This document shows positions 16,990-25,540 of a stretch of 37,334 nt of DNA, piece by piece. The DNA comes from an uncultured Caulobacterales bacterium (lineage in GTDB: Bacteria; Pseudomonadota; Alphaproteobacteria; Caulobacterales; Maricaulaceae). Below the pieces are notes generated by a model. It was not told the DNA's origin and did not search any database. It saw nothing but the letters and a program-made list of their open reading frames with translations. The translations under genes were made by a program, and so were the position numbers. Numbering within the stretch: the stretch's first letter is position 1; each line of letters opens with the position of its first letter. The stretch covers positions 1-37,334 of the forward strand of contig CALDTL010000136.1 in the NCBI GenBank assembly GCA_937923965.1, in the 5' to 3' direction.

Positions 16990-18219
16990 TTACGTCGCTA
17001 CAGCGTCTTCAATGACCGGGTTGGATTTCTCCCGCGGCGGGCAGGACAGCCTTAGCAAGACATACCCCAAGACGCCAGATAGAATCGATCCCATCAAGAC
17101 ACCCAATCTTACCCCGTTGAGCTGCGCAGGGTCGTCAAAGGCGAGGGTGCCGATGAATAGACTCATCGTGAAACCAACACCCGTTAGGCAAGCGACAGCC
17201 CAAACTTGGGTCCAGCCGGCGCCTTCAGGCAGACGAGCAAGGCCTAGCTTCACTGCGATCCAGCAAAGTGAGAAGACACCAATTTGCTTTCCGATAAACA
17301 GACCAGCTGCGATGCCAAGCGGGACGGGCGAAAGCAAATCTGCCGGGGACAACCCCTTCAAAGAGACGCCCGCATTTGCAAAAGCGAACAGCGGCAGAAT
17401 AAGGAACGCGACCCAAATATGCAGCCCATGTTCCGCACGCGTGAGAGGTGAGGGCGTCTTTGGGCTGGGCTTTGCCAAAGGAATTGCAAAAGCTGTGATG
17501 ACGCCGGCGAGCGTCGCGTGGACGCCGGATTTAAGAACGGCTGCCCACACGAGCGTTCCAACGAGTGCGTAGGGCAGAATGCGCATCACCTTGGCTCTGT
17601 TCATCGCAAATAGAATCGCAATGCCCACAGCCGCCCAGCTCAGGGCCGTCAAAGAAAGATTTTCTGTGTAGAACAGAGCGATGATTATGATGGCGGCGAG
17701 GTCATCGATAATAGCGACTGCAAGGAGCAGAATTTTCAGAGAGACAGGGACACGGTTGCCGAGCAAGGCTAAAATTCCGAGCGCGAAAGCGATATCTGTT
17801 GCTGCTGGAATTGCCCACCCTTGCGAGGTGACCGGATCTGAATAGTTGAAGCTGAGATAGACAAGGGCCGGAACGACGATTCCGCCGAAAGCGGCAAAGA
17901 GGGGGAGTGAGATTTTGCTCAGAGATGATAACTCTCCTTTCAACACCTCGCGTTTAATTTCCAGGCCTACGAGGAAAAAGAATATCGCCATGAGGCCGTC
18001 GTTTATCCACAGCAATGCGGGCTTCGCGATTTTAAAGTCCCCTAATTGAACGACGACAGGCGTGTCCAATATACCTTGGTAGCCAGAGGCCATGAAAGAG
18101 TTATTGGCAAGAAGTGCCAATAACGCGACAAACATCAAAACGAGACCGCCGGACGCTTCTAAGTGCATAAAATGAACGATGCGTTCGCGGACGGATTTGG
18201 AAGATAATGTCGATGGCAT
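16990..18219 (-). CDS. nhaA: Na+/H+ antiporter NhaA
   Basis: This 409-residue inner-membrane antiporter exchanges sodium for protons. I chose the ATG at 18219. The open frame extends to a TTG at 18276, but that part does not look like NhaA, whose N-terminus begins near LEASGGLVLMFVALLALLA. Family marks include INDGLMAIFFFLVGLEIKRE, the AIPAATDIAFALGILALLG stretch (the transport aspartates are in this and the next segment), and AVAIIDDLAAIIIIALF with the double aspartate. The C-terminal half has the usual GVGFTMSLFIGTLAF. It is the first full-length gene of the nhaA-sbtA-sbtB unit. Confidence 0.93.
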   Translation of the reverse strand: MPSTLSSKSVRERIVHFMHLEASGGLVLMFVALLALLANNSFMASGYQGILDTPVVVQLGDFKIAKPALLWINDGLMAIFFFLVGLEIKREVLKGELSSLSKISLPLFAAFGGIVVPALVYLSFNYSDPVTSQGWAIPAATDIAFALGILALLGNRVPVSLKILLLAVAIIDDLAAIIIIALFYTENLSLTALSWAAVGIAILFAMNRAKVMRILPYALVGTLVWAAVLKSGVHATLAGVITAFAIPLAKPSPKTPSPLTRAEHGLHIWVAFLILPLFAFANAGVSLKGLSPADLLSPVPLGIAAGLFIGKQIGVFSLCWIAVKLGLARLPEGAGWTQVWAVACLTGVGFTMSLFIGTLAFDDPAQLNGVRLGVLMGSILSGVLGYVLLRLSCPPREKSNPVIEDAVAT

Positions 18220-18248
18220 GAAAATATCCAGTTTTAAAAAGGAAACGA

Positions 18249-18265
18249 CCGCCCTTAAAAGGCGG
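18249..18265 (-). other. Hairpin between the small ORF and nhaA
   Basis: On the minus strand CCGCC pairs with GGCGG across a T/A-rich centre. It is followed by a T-rich run (TTTCCTTTTT) and then the nhaA start 30 bases on. It could be a weak terminator or attenuator in the nhaA leader. Confidence 0.35.
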
Positions 18266-18304
18266 CCAGCTGTCAATGAGTGTCTACAGAGACGGGGGTG
18301 TTAT

Positions 18305-18391
18305 TTAGGCTGCATAACCGATGAGCAGAACAAGCCCTATCAAAGAAAATTCAGCCTTAAAACGCGCAAATGTTGTCTTAATTTTATTCAT
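18305..18391 (-). CDS. Candidate 28-residue membrane peptide upstream of nhaA
   Basis: An ATG at 18391 opens a 28-codon frame ending in TAA. The peptide starts with a basic amphipathic stretch (MNKIKTTFARFKAEF) and ends in a hydrophobic helix (SLIGLVLLIGYAA), the usual design of small single-span inner-membrane proteins. GGAAAGAAG lies 5-13 bases upstream as a good ribosome site. It reads in the same direction as nhaA, with a hairpin between the two. It could be a transporter-associated small protein or a translated leader. Evidence is limited to the ribosome site, composition and position, with no family recognised. Confidence 0.45.
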   Translation of the reverse strand: MNKIKTTFARFKAEFSLIGLVLLIGYAA

Positions 18392-18491
18392 GAGACTTCT
18401 TTCCAGTTAGAGCAAGACTATAGTTGACATTACGCCTTAGGTTAAAAATAAGATTGTAATAATATTTATAGCAAAAACCTATAGTGCAGAT

Positions 18492-19406
18492 ATGAAACCA
18501 ACCCTTCGTCAGCTCCAATATCTCGTCGCCATAGCAGAGGCCGGAACATTTTCCGGTGCGGCGAGGCTTACCCATGTGTCTCAACCGAGCCTCTCCAACC
18601 AAATCTTGGATATGGAGGCGGTTCTAGGCATAAAGCTTATTGAACGCGGTCGTGGCGGTGCGCCGCTCACGCCGGTCGGGGATGAACTTGTCGCGCGAGC
18701 CCGGATTATTTTGAGGGATATGGAAGCATTCAAAACCCTCGCGCGCGAGGCCGGAGAAACTTTCGCAGGGAAAATACGGCTGGGCACTCTACCGTCCGTC
18801 GGACCTTACTTATTACCTTTAGCTCTGCGGCGCCTGCACAAGCAATATCCCGAGCTTCGCGTTTTTGTTCGAGAGGAGAGGACACTGGACCTGCAGGAAG
18901 ATTTAGGAACGGGAAAACTGGACTTAATTATTTCAACGCCTGAAGATCATCCCGAAATGAAAGGTTTTTCACTCTTTGAAGAAAATTTATATGTAGGCGT
19001 TGCGCCGGATGACCCCTTAGCGGGAGATGGGCAAAGTGGGACTATTGAGGTAGAAAGTTTAAAAGGCCGGCAATTATTAAGTTTAGGATATGGCCACAAA
19101 CTAGCCGTTGTCGTTCAGCGTTTGGCTGATCTATCCGGTGCAACGGTCAGTTCCGAATATGAGGGCACGAGCTTGGACGCGATCCGGCAAATGGCCGCGA
19201 TGGGCGAAATGGTGGCCGTGCTGCCAAGCCTTTATGCCTATTCTGAAGCGCGAGAAGACCCAGGAATTGTCGTGCGCCGTGTTGCGCATCCGCTCGCCCG
19301 TCGCGACATTAGTCTTTTGTGGCGGCCTACGTCTCCTCTATCCACTAAGTTCGAGGCAATCGGAGAGGCCTTAAAAACGGCGTCGCAAGATCTCCTGGGT
19401 GTATAA
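18492..19406 (+). CDS. LysR-type regulator, OxyR-like but without cysteines
   Basis: This 304-residue regulator has an N-terminal winged helix-turn-helix (PTLRQLQYLVAIAEAGTFSGAA...VSQPSLSNQI). A LysR effector domain follows from about residue 90, starting RLGTLPSVGPYLLP, which resembles OxyR. The redox cysteine region of OxyR (GHCLRDQ) is replaced by GYGHKLAVV, and I find no cysteine anywhere in the protein, so peroxide sensing by a disulfide is ruled out. It is divergent from the small-ORF/nhaA-sbtA-sbtB unit and is the natural candidate regulator of it. TATAGT ends only six bases before the ATG and there is no ribosome site, so the transcript may be leaderless. Confidence 0.87.
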   Translation: MKPTLRQLQYLVAIAEAGTFSGAARLTHVSQPSLSNQILDMEAVLGIKLIERGRGGAPLTPVGDELVARARIILRDMEAFKTLAREAGETFAGKIRLGTLPSVGPYLLPLALRRLHKQYPELRVFVREERTLDLQEDLGTGKLDLIISTPEDHPEMKGFSLFEENLYVGVAPDDPLAGDGQSGTIEVESLKGRQLLSLGYGHKLAVVVQRLADLSGATVSSEYEGTSLDAIRQMAAMGEMVAVLPSLYAYSEAREDPGIVVRRVAHPLARRDISLLWRPTSPLSTKFEAIGEALKTASQDLLGV

Positions 19407-19417
19407 TAGCTTTCTAA

Positions 19418-19440
19418 ACGGCCTTAAATCCGGCGGCCGT
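19418..19440. terminator. Hairpin between convergent LysR and dut genes
   Basis: ACGGCC pairs with GGCCGT around an 11-base loop in the 54-base gap between the two convergent genes. There is no T tract on either side, so it is at most a weak bidirectional terminator. Confidence 0.35.
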
Positions 19441-19460
19441 GTCTAGCCTGTAAGTCTCAA

Positions 19461-19910
19461 TCAAGCTACGCCAGTTGACCCAAATCCGCCCTCGCCGCGA
19501 AGCGTCTCATCCAAATCTTCGACGCGAAGGAAATCAGGCTGAGTTATCGGGCTGATGATCATTTGGGCGATGCGTTCGCCGCGCGTGATGGTGAAGGGCG
19601 CTTGTCCGTGATTAATCAGCAAGACTTTGACCTCGCCGCGATAATCCGCATCAATTGTGCCCGGCGTATTAAGGCAGGTTACGCCGTGCTTATACGCCAA
19701 ACCAGATCGCGGACGTATTTGGGCTTCATATCCGGCCGGTAAGGCCATGGCGAAACCTGTCGGCACCAACGCACGGGCGCCGGGGGCAATGATCATATCT
19801 TCACTAAGCGCTGCGCGCAGGTCTGCGCCTGCGGCAAGCGCCGTTTCAAATTGCGGCAAATCTAAATCGCCGAAATGCTCTAACGCTTTAACTTTGACGG
19901 TAAGTTTCAT
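19461..19910 (-). CDS. dut: Deoxyuridine triphosphatase (dUTPase)
   Basis: This 149-residue homotrimeric dUTPase converts dUTP to dUMP, keeping uracil out of DNA and supplying the thymidylate precursor. All five family motifs are visible: AGADLRA (motif 1), PRSGLA (2), [10 protein letters not shown] with the catalytic aspartate (3), [10 protein letters not shown] (4) and the C-terminal [10 protein letters not shown] that closes over the active site (5). The start overlaps the stop of the upstream secreted-protein gene as ATGA. The coaBC-dut neighbourhood is common in alphaproteobacteria. Confidence 0.96.
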   Translation of the reverse strand: MKLTVKVKALEHFGDLDLPQFETALAAGADLRAALSEDMIIAPGARALVPTGFAMALPAGYEAQIRPRSGLAYKHGVTCLNTPGTIDADYRGEVKVLLINHGQAPFTITRGERIAQMIISPITQPDFLRVEDLDETLRGEGGFGSTGVA

Positions 19911-20509
19911 TCTTGATTTTCTTCCGCAAGTTTCAAATCTGCCGTATTTGCAGCGTCAAGCCCCTGGAGCGGAGTATCAGCGTTGGCCGCTTCATCAAAT
20001 AAGTTTTCCGCTTTTTTTTCGACGGAGGCGACCTGTTTTTCAGGTGTATTTAGCTTTCCGCGCACGGAGAATTTTGAAAGGCGTGCGTCCAAAATCGCTT
20101 GCGACTCATCTGATAAGGGATGGCCTTTGTAAACATAGTCGAGCGCGCCGTCTTTCCAGAAGATAGTCAAGCTATCTGTGTCGGGGCTGTCGAAATCCTG
20201 CGACAGGATAAAAGGGAGGCCGGTTGCCAAAATATCGTAATCGGTCTGAGATGGGATGACGTCATTGCGGCGGCACATAATAGCGCGAATGCGAAAACCA
20301 TCAATCTCAGTCAAATGGCCGTCATCCTCGTCATATAGAGACGCCAGAAAATTCACAGCGGGACGATAAGAGGCAATCTGGGCTTCACCTCCGCCGTCAT
20401 CAGCCGGGAGAGTTTCCATGATGACCGCTTCGCAATGCGCGACATTTCCGGCCCAAGCTGAGGGGACGATCCCGAGGGCTAGAGCGAGACTAATACAAGT
20501 TACTTTCAT
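19907..20509 (-). CDS. Secreted protein of unknown function between coaBC and dut
   Basis: This 200-residue protein has a signal peptide (residues 1-20, SAWA-GN). I recognise no family. The mature part has cysteines near residues 26 and 79 that could form a disulfide ([15 protein letters not shown]). A globular region runs to about 140. The acidic, Ala/Glu-rich C-terminal tail (about 150-200) is probably disordered. The gene overlaps coaBC by 4 bases at its start and dut by 4 bases at its end. It is therefore translationally coupled to two cytoplasmic nucleotide/cofactor enzymes although it is exported. [20 protein letters not shown] is the most structured stretch. No function is proposed. 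Confidence 0.72.
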   Translation of the reverse strand: MKVTCISLALALGIVPSAWAGNVAHCEAVIMETLPADDGGGEAQIASYRPAVNFLASLYDEDDGHLTEIDGFRIRAIMCRRNDVIPSQTDYDILATGLPFILSQDFDSPDTDSLTIFWKDGALDYVYKGHPLSDESQAILDARLSKFSVRGKLNTPEKQVASVEKKAENLFDEAANADTPLQGLDAANTADLKLAEENQE

Positions 20510-21726
20510 GAAATCGCCTTTCGAAAATCGTGACTGATTTTTTGTGCTAGCTTGCGGGCAATTGCGCGTTTGTCTGCGCGGGGCCAGCTCTCCTCGCCGT
20601 CCTGCGTCACAACTGTCACCGCATTGTTATCTCCGCCCATCACATCGCCGGAGACATCATTGGCGACAATCCAATCACAGCCTTTACGTTTGCGTTTGGC
20701 CCGCGCCAGTTTAATCACATCATGGGTCTGCGCGGCAAATCCAATACAGAGCTTTGGCCGGGGTTTCGCTTTGCAGATGCTGGCGAGAATGTCGGGATTT
20801 TCCGTCATCTCCAGCGGGGGAATGCCATTTTTTGGCTTGGGCCCTTTTTTATCGTATTGGACAGCAGGCCGCCAATCCGCGACGGCGGCAACAGAGACAA
20901 AAATATCGGCGGGTAATGCGCCTTCTACAGCGGCGAGCATCTCTCTCGCACTTTCAATATCAATACGGGCGACGCCATGAGGCGCGGGCAGGGCAGTTGG
21001 TCCGGACACTAAAGTCACCTGCGCGCCTTGATCCGCTAGCGCCTGCGCAATCGCATATCCCTGACGGCCAGAAGAGTGATTTGAGATATAGCGCACAGGA
21101 TCAATCGCCTCGCGGGTCGGCCCAGCCGTGACGACCGCTTTTCGGCCCGTCAGCGGTTTGTCGCTGCGCAAGCCGTCCAAAGACATATCACCCATCAGCG
21201 CGCCTTGCACGGCGTCGGCAATCGCGTCCGGCTCGGCCATACGCCCAGGGCCATATTCCCCGCAGGCCATATCGCCAATATCCGGCCCAATAAAGAGCGC
21301 GCCGTCATCGGCGAGTGTTTTTATATTGCGCTGTGTCGCGGCCGCGCCCCACATGCGCACGTTCATAGCGGGCGCATAGAGCACGCGTTTATCGGTCGCC
21401 AGCAAGGTGGTTGTGGCTAAATCATCCGCTACCCCATGCGCTGCGCGGCTAAGCAGATTGGCGGTGGCGGGCGCCACGACGAGCATGTCTGCAGATCGCG
21501 ACAGCTCGATATGGCCCATCTCGGCTTGCTCATCGAGTTCCCAGAGGTCAGTAAAAACGGGCTCTCCTGATAGCGCGCCTGCTGATAGGGCAGTTACAAA
21601 TTCCGTTCCGCCCTTGGTCAGGATCACCTGGCACGCAATCCCGCGCCGCGCGAGTTCACGGATAAGAAGCAATGATTTATAGGCCGCTATTCCGCCGCCA
21701 ACAATAAGTAGGACCCGCTGTGTCAT
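20506..21726 (-). CDS. coaBC: Bifunctional phosphopantothenoylcysteine decarboxylase / phosphopantothenate-cysteine ligase
   Basis: This enzyme makes 4'-phosphopantetheine for coenzyme A in two steps. The ATG at 21726 gives 406 residues beginning MTQRVLLIVGGGIAAYKS, which is where CoaBC proteins normally start. The frame extends 36 residues further upstream, but that part looks non-coding. The CoaC flavin domain (about 1-180) shows APATANLLSR and PAMNVRMW, with the conserved active-site histidine expected around IELSRSAD or just before. The CoaB ligase domain (about 190-406) shows AGPTREAIDPVRYISNHSSG and IVANDVSG. The stop overlaps the next gene as ATGA. Confidence 0.94.
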   Translation of the reverse strand: MTQRVLLIVGGGIAAYKSLLLIRELARRGIACQVILTKGGTEFVTALSAGALSGEPVFTDLWELDEQAEMGHIELSRSADMLVVAPATANLLSRAAHGVADDLATTTLLATDKRVLYAPAMNVRMWGAAATQRNIKTLADDGALFIGPDIGDMACGEYGPGRMAEPDAIADAVQGALMGDMSLDGLRSDKPLTGRKAVVTAGPTREAIDPVRYISNHSSGRQGYAIAQALADQGAQVTLVSGPTALPAPHGVARIDIESAREMLAAVEGALPADIFVSVAAVADWRPAVQYDKKGPKPKNGIPPLEMTENPDILASICKAKPRPKLCIGFAAQTHDVIKLARAKRKRKGCDWIVANDVSGDVMGGDNNAVTVVTQDGEESWPRADKRAIARKLAQKISHDFRKAIS

Positions 21727-21875
21727 ATGATAGGAACTTAAATGCGCCTGCCCGAGAGTGCAAAGGGTAATGGCGGTATGGGCGCGTGTCGCAAATTCTG
21801 TGACATCAACTCTGTTTAAAGAAGACGACGTCATGTTGTCTGGTCTTATCGGTAAAAAAAATTTAAGATACGCGG

Positions 21876-22829
21876 GTGAAAGAGACCGCTAAAATCATGC
21901 CGGCTGGCCCTGGTGCCTATCGACGCGCTGAAACGCTCCTTCGCCGCGGAGAGCTTGTCGCCTTGCCGACGGAGACGGTTTATGGACTGGCGGCTTTAGC
22001 ATCTGATGATTCTGCCGTGGCTGAAATATATCAGGCCAAGGGACGGCCCAGTCACAATCCATTAATCGTCCATATTCTTACGCCTGAGAAAGCAAAAGAT
22101 CTGGCTGACGTGTCACCTCTTGCGCAAAGTCTAATGGATAGGTTTTGGCCCGGCGCTTTGACCCTCGTTTTACCTAAAAAATTGTCAATCGATCTCAGTT
22201 CTGTTGGGAGTGCAGGCTTGGAAACCATTGCTATTCGCTGTCCGGTTGCCCCCTGGGTTGAGGGCTTTAGGTCTCTGGGGTTCGATGGCCCTCTGGTTAT
22301 GCCAAGCGCAAACTTATCAGGCCATATAAGCCCGACGACGGCGCAGCATGTTTTTGAGGATTTAGGCGATAGAATTAAGCTGATCATTGATGGCGGCCCG
22401 TGCGCCGGAGGCGTGGAGAGCACAGTCATATCGATTGATGGCGACCGCGCCTCGCTGCTGCGTCCAGGGGCCATAGCCGCCGAGGCTTTGGCGCCCTTTA
22501 TCTCAAACCTTAGTTTCGCCGATGAAAAATCATCACCGATTGCACCGGGTATGTTGGAGAGCCATTATGCGCCCCGCGCCAGGGTCCGTTTAAATGCTAT
22601 CCATAAGGCAGAAGGTGAGGCCTTCCTTGGATTTGGCGTTAGTCATATTAAAGCTGATATTAATTTATCGGAGACAGAAAGTTTAGAAGAAGCCGCAAAC
22701 CGGCTTTATGCCTGTTTGCGCAGTTTGGACAGCTTGGGCAAAGCTGTCATCGCTATAGCGCCCATCCCCATGACTGGTTTGGGCGTGGCGATTAATGATC
22801 GTTTGAAAAGGGCAGCAGCTCCCAAATAA
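21876..22829 (+). CDS. Threonylcarbamoyl-AMP synthase, Sua5/YrdC type with C-terminal Sua5 domain
   Basis: This 317-residue enzyme makes threonylcarbamoyl-adenylate from threonine, bicarbonate and ATP, for the t6A37 modification of tRNAs reading ANN codons. The YrdC-like domain (about 15-200) shows LPTETVYGLAA, IYQAKGRPSHNPL (the ATP/bicarbonate basic site), GALTLVLPK and MPSANLSGHISPT. The C-terminal Sua5 extension (about 215-317) begins APGMLESHYAPRA and distinguishes it from short TsaC. The GTG at 21876 is the longest start; an ATG at 21897 is equally possible, since neither has a strong ribosome site. It is divergent from coaBC. Confidence 0.92.
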   Translation: MKETAKIMPAGPGAYRRAETLLRRGELVALPTETVYGLAALASDDSAVAEIYQAKGRPSHNPLIVHILTPEKAKDLADVSPLAQSLMDRFWPGALTLVLPKKLSIDLSSVGSAGLETIAIRCPVAPWVEGFRSLGFDGPLVMPSANLSGHISPTTAQHVFEDLGDRIKLIIDGGPCAGGVESTVISIDGDRASLLRPGAIAAEALAPFISNLSFADEKSSPIAPGMLESHYAPRARVRLNAIHKAEGEAFLGFGVSHIKADINLSETESLEEAANRLYACLRSLDSLGKAVIAIAPIPMTGLGVAINDRLKRAAAPK

Positions 22830-22846
22830 TTTCCTGCGGTGGCACA

Positions 22847-23596
22847 TCACCCGCATTTCGCCGCGCCGAGAATCGGGCCAACCTCATCCCCGATAGATTG
22901 CACGAGGACAGCGCAGGTTTCGCCGACTCCAACGGCAGGAATATCAAATCTTGTTGACCGCGCCGCCGTTGTTCCGAGGATTTCGGCGCTGAGCACAATG
23001 TTCTTTCCGTGAAGTTTACGGCCTTTGTTCTCGCCGCCTTTTACATCGGTTTCATGCTGTTTAAGCAAGCGAATAAAAAGGACCTCAATGGGGGCGTCGC
23101 TGGCGCCGATATTGACGGTATTGTTTTCGATTTGGACGGATAGTGGCCGGGGCTGCGCTGCATTGACTAAGCCGTTGACCGCGCTTCGCCGATTGCCGAC
23201 ACCTTCAGAGTTGCCGTTAACAATCGCTTGTGGCGTATAGACCGCCCGCGTCCCGCGAAGAGCTTGATTATAAGATCGCTGGCGACGCGTAAATTCATCG
23301 CTGGAATATGGATCTTTCCATTTGGATCCGCCGTGAATGAGCGTGTCCCAATAGTCGACATGCCATTCAATCGTCAGCAGGTTTTCTTGGTCCGCAAGGG
23401 TCGAAAATAGCGCTTCCGCTGGCGGGCAGGAGGAGCAGCTTTGCGAGGTGAAAAGCTCGGCGACAACAACAGGCGCGGCGACCTTGATGTCTGAGCTATT
23501 TTGCGCCGCCGATTCCGCCTGCGGCGTTGTGAGAGACAGCCCCGCAACTGAGAGGCCTGCGACGGCAAGCAGGGAGGGTAGAGAGATATTTTTCAT
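22847..23596 (-). CDS. DUF1223 family secreted thioredoxin-fold protein
   Basis: This 249-residue protein is predicted periplasmic. It has a signal peptide (about 1-30) and the DUF1223 opening VVAELFTSQSCSSCPPAEAL, where CSSC occupies the thioredoxin active-site position. It continues with the family marks HVDYWD, RRQRSY, RAVYTPQAIVNG and a second beta-rich half (about 140-249). The biochemical function of the family is not established; the CxxC suggests redox activity. It is convergent with the Sua5-type gene, 17 bases away. Confidence 0.86.
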   Translation of the reverse strand: MKNISLPSLLAVAGLSVAGLSLTTPQAESAAQNSSDIKVAAPVVVAELFTSQSCSSCPPAEALFSTLADQENLLTIEWHVDYWDTLIHGGSKWKDPYSSDEFTRRQRSYNQALRGTRAVYTPQAIVNGNSEGVGNRRSAVNGLVNAAQPRPLSVQIENNTVNIGASDAPIEVLFIRLLKQHETDVKGGENKGRKLHGKNIVLSAEILGTTAARSTRFDIPAVGVGETCAVLVQSIGDEVGPILGAAKCG

Positions 23597-23776
23597 GGCG
23601 AGTTCCTATGTGTTGCACAGGCTCTGGCCATCAACAGGGTCACAGGCAAATATAATTACTGTGATAGAGGAGTGAGGCGTCTTTGCCGCGGGGTCCAGTC
23701 AGATATATGCGTGACCTTGTGCGGAGACCGATGAGGACCTACGTCTAATAGGATTAATCGCATTGGGGAGATAGTG

Positions 23777-24424
23777 ATGAGCGTAATATCGGGTCTCATT
23801 ATAGGTTTGTTATTTGGAATATTATCTCGGCTCGTCTCCGGGAAATGGTATTACCTGCCGCTCTTTCTTATTCTCAATGTCGTTTATACATGGCTGAACC
23901 TTCCGACGCTTCGATATGGGTTTACGGATATTCCGTTGATGTTTTTGATCAACTCTCTGGCGCTCTTGGGTCTGTCATCGGGTAAATTATTATTGGGGTA
24001 TGGTAAGAAACCTAGGGTCGCCCCTGCATCACGTTCCTCTAACGTCATAGCGGTGGGCATGACCGCTTTAAGCTTGGTGGCATTGTTAGGTTTGCCTTTC
24101 CTAACATCCTTTGCAGGCTTCCACGCGGAGAAATATTATGCGCTTCCGGGCGAGGTCACCATTGGTGAATTTTCTGAGGATGTCGCCGCGGTAGACATGT
24201 CCCAAGTTCGGCGTGTGGATGCACGCTTAGCTCGCAATGTTGCGGAAAAACGGCTCGGCGAAGATAGAGGCCTGGGGAGCCGCGTTCAGGTGGGCCGCAT
24301 GTCAATACAGACTGTCAACGGCAAGCTCTTCTGGGTTGGGCCGCTCAATCATTCCAAATTTAGGCGCTGGCTGGATAATCGCTCTGGCACGCCCGGCTAT
24401 GTCATGGTGTCCGCGAGCAATTAA
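23777..24424 (+). pseudogene. Membrane-anchored protein, 5' part before an in-frame TAA
   Basis: This 215-residue ORF starts at an ATG with GGGGAG six bases upstream. It has three or four membrane helices: about residues 4-20 (ISGLIIGLLFGILSRLV), 27-45, 55-75 and 92-112. A soluble stretch follows, with VDMSQVRRVDARLARNVAEKRLGE, and the ORF ends GYVMVSASN. The TAA stop is followed without frame change by NDVELV and the next ORF (24440 onward). In related proteins I know from memory, this region continues as one chain of about 580 residues with GYIMV followed by a soluble domain. The most economical reading is one gene broken by a single nonsense codon, or a leaky stop. Confidence 0.7.
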
Positions 24425-24439
24425 AATGATGTCGAGCTT

Positions 24440-25540
24440 GTGATGAACGTCGAAGGTAAAGCGCTAAATCTACGCTATAACATGGGAGCCTATTTTGCGG
24501 ATAAGCCCCAGCGCTATGTGTATGATGACGGCTTTTCCACGCATGGGCGCACAGATTGGAGTTTTGAAATTAATGATGCGGGCAGACCCTATTATGTGAT
24601 TACAGATTATAAGAAACGGGTTGGATTTAAAGGGGCTGAAGCCTTGGGCGTGATTGTTCTCGATGTGCAAAATGGAGAGATAAAAACCTATTCGATTGAC
24701 GAAGCACCAGATTGGATTGACCGTATTCAGCCAGCGGATTTTGTCCGACATCAACTCAATGATTGGGGTAAATTTAAGCAAGGCTGGATGAATTCTTGGC
24801 TGGGCGCTGACGGTGTTTTGAAAACCACTAAAGGCATGTCTCTAGTCTACGGAAGCGACGGAAAATCTTATTTCTACACGGGTATGCAATCTGTGGGATC
24901 AGACGACGGCACCGTTGGATTCGTCCTTATTAATACCCGCACCAAAGAGATGCGGCTCTATGAACAAGCGGGCGCCACGGAAGTCGCTGCGCGAAATTCT
25001 GCAGAGGACGAGTTCCAAGATTTCGGTTATCAGGCAACGAACCCTATTTTGTATAATATCGGCGGCGTCCCGACATATTTCATGACCCTGAAGGCCAGCT
25101 CGGGCCTTGTAAAAGCATCGGCCTTTGTCTCCGTCGAAGATTATGGCCTTGTCGGGTCGGGAAAAACGACCGAAGCGGCACTACGAAATTATAACCAAAC
25201 CCTTCGCGGGCGTGGTAATAATATAGCGATTGGCGACATTGAAAATTCCCAAAAGATAACGGGAGACGTTCTGCGCGTGCGCCAAGAGTCCATCGACCAG
25301 ACGGTGACCTATTACTTTCTCGTCGATAGCGCGCCTGACCGCTTGTTTGCTGTGCCTGCGGACATTGCGCCCATGGTTAGAATGACCGCTGCGGGCGATT
25401 CTGTGACCCTCTCTTTTCAAGAAGACGGCAGTGCCGTTGTCGATGTTTTGGCCTTTGAGAATAGGGCGTTAAATCCCAGAGTCTCTGAGATACAAGCCGA
25501 GATTGATACACGAACCGAGGGCACGCGAGGCGAGCCTTGA
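24440..25540 (+). pseudogene. Soluble C-terminal part of the same split protein
   Basis: This 366-codon ORF is in the same frame as the ORF ending at 24424; the offset between their starts is a multiple of three. It opens with GTG/ATG at 24440-24445 and no good ribosome site. The chain has repeated beta-rich units of similar type: RTDWSFEINDAGRPYYVI, then GVIVLDVQNGEIKTYSI, LVYGSDGKSYFYTGM and FVLINTRTKEMRLY. It matches the soluble domain of the larger membrane-anchored family, which has no assigned activity. It lacks a signal peptide of its own, so it would be misplaced if translated alone. Its stop overlaps the next gene's TTG start. Confidence 0.7.

Noticed and set aside
17012-17572. A long plus-strand frame inside nhaA
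   Set aside because: It lies entirely antisense to conserved NhaA helices and has a composition typical of an antisense shadow.
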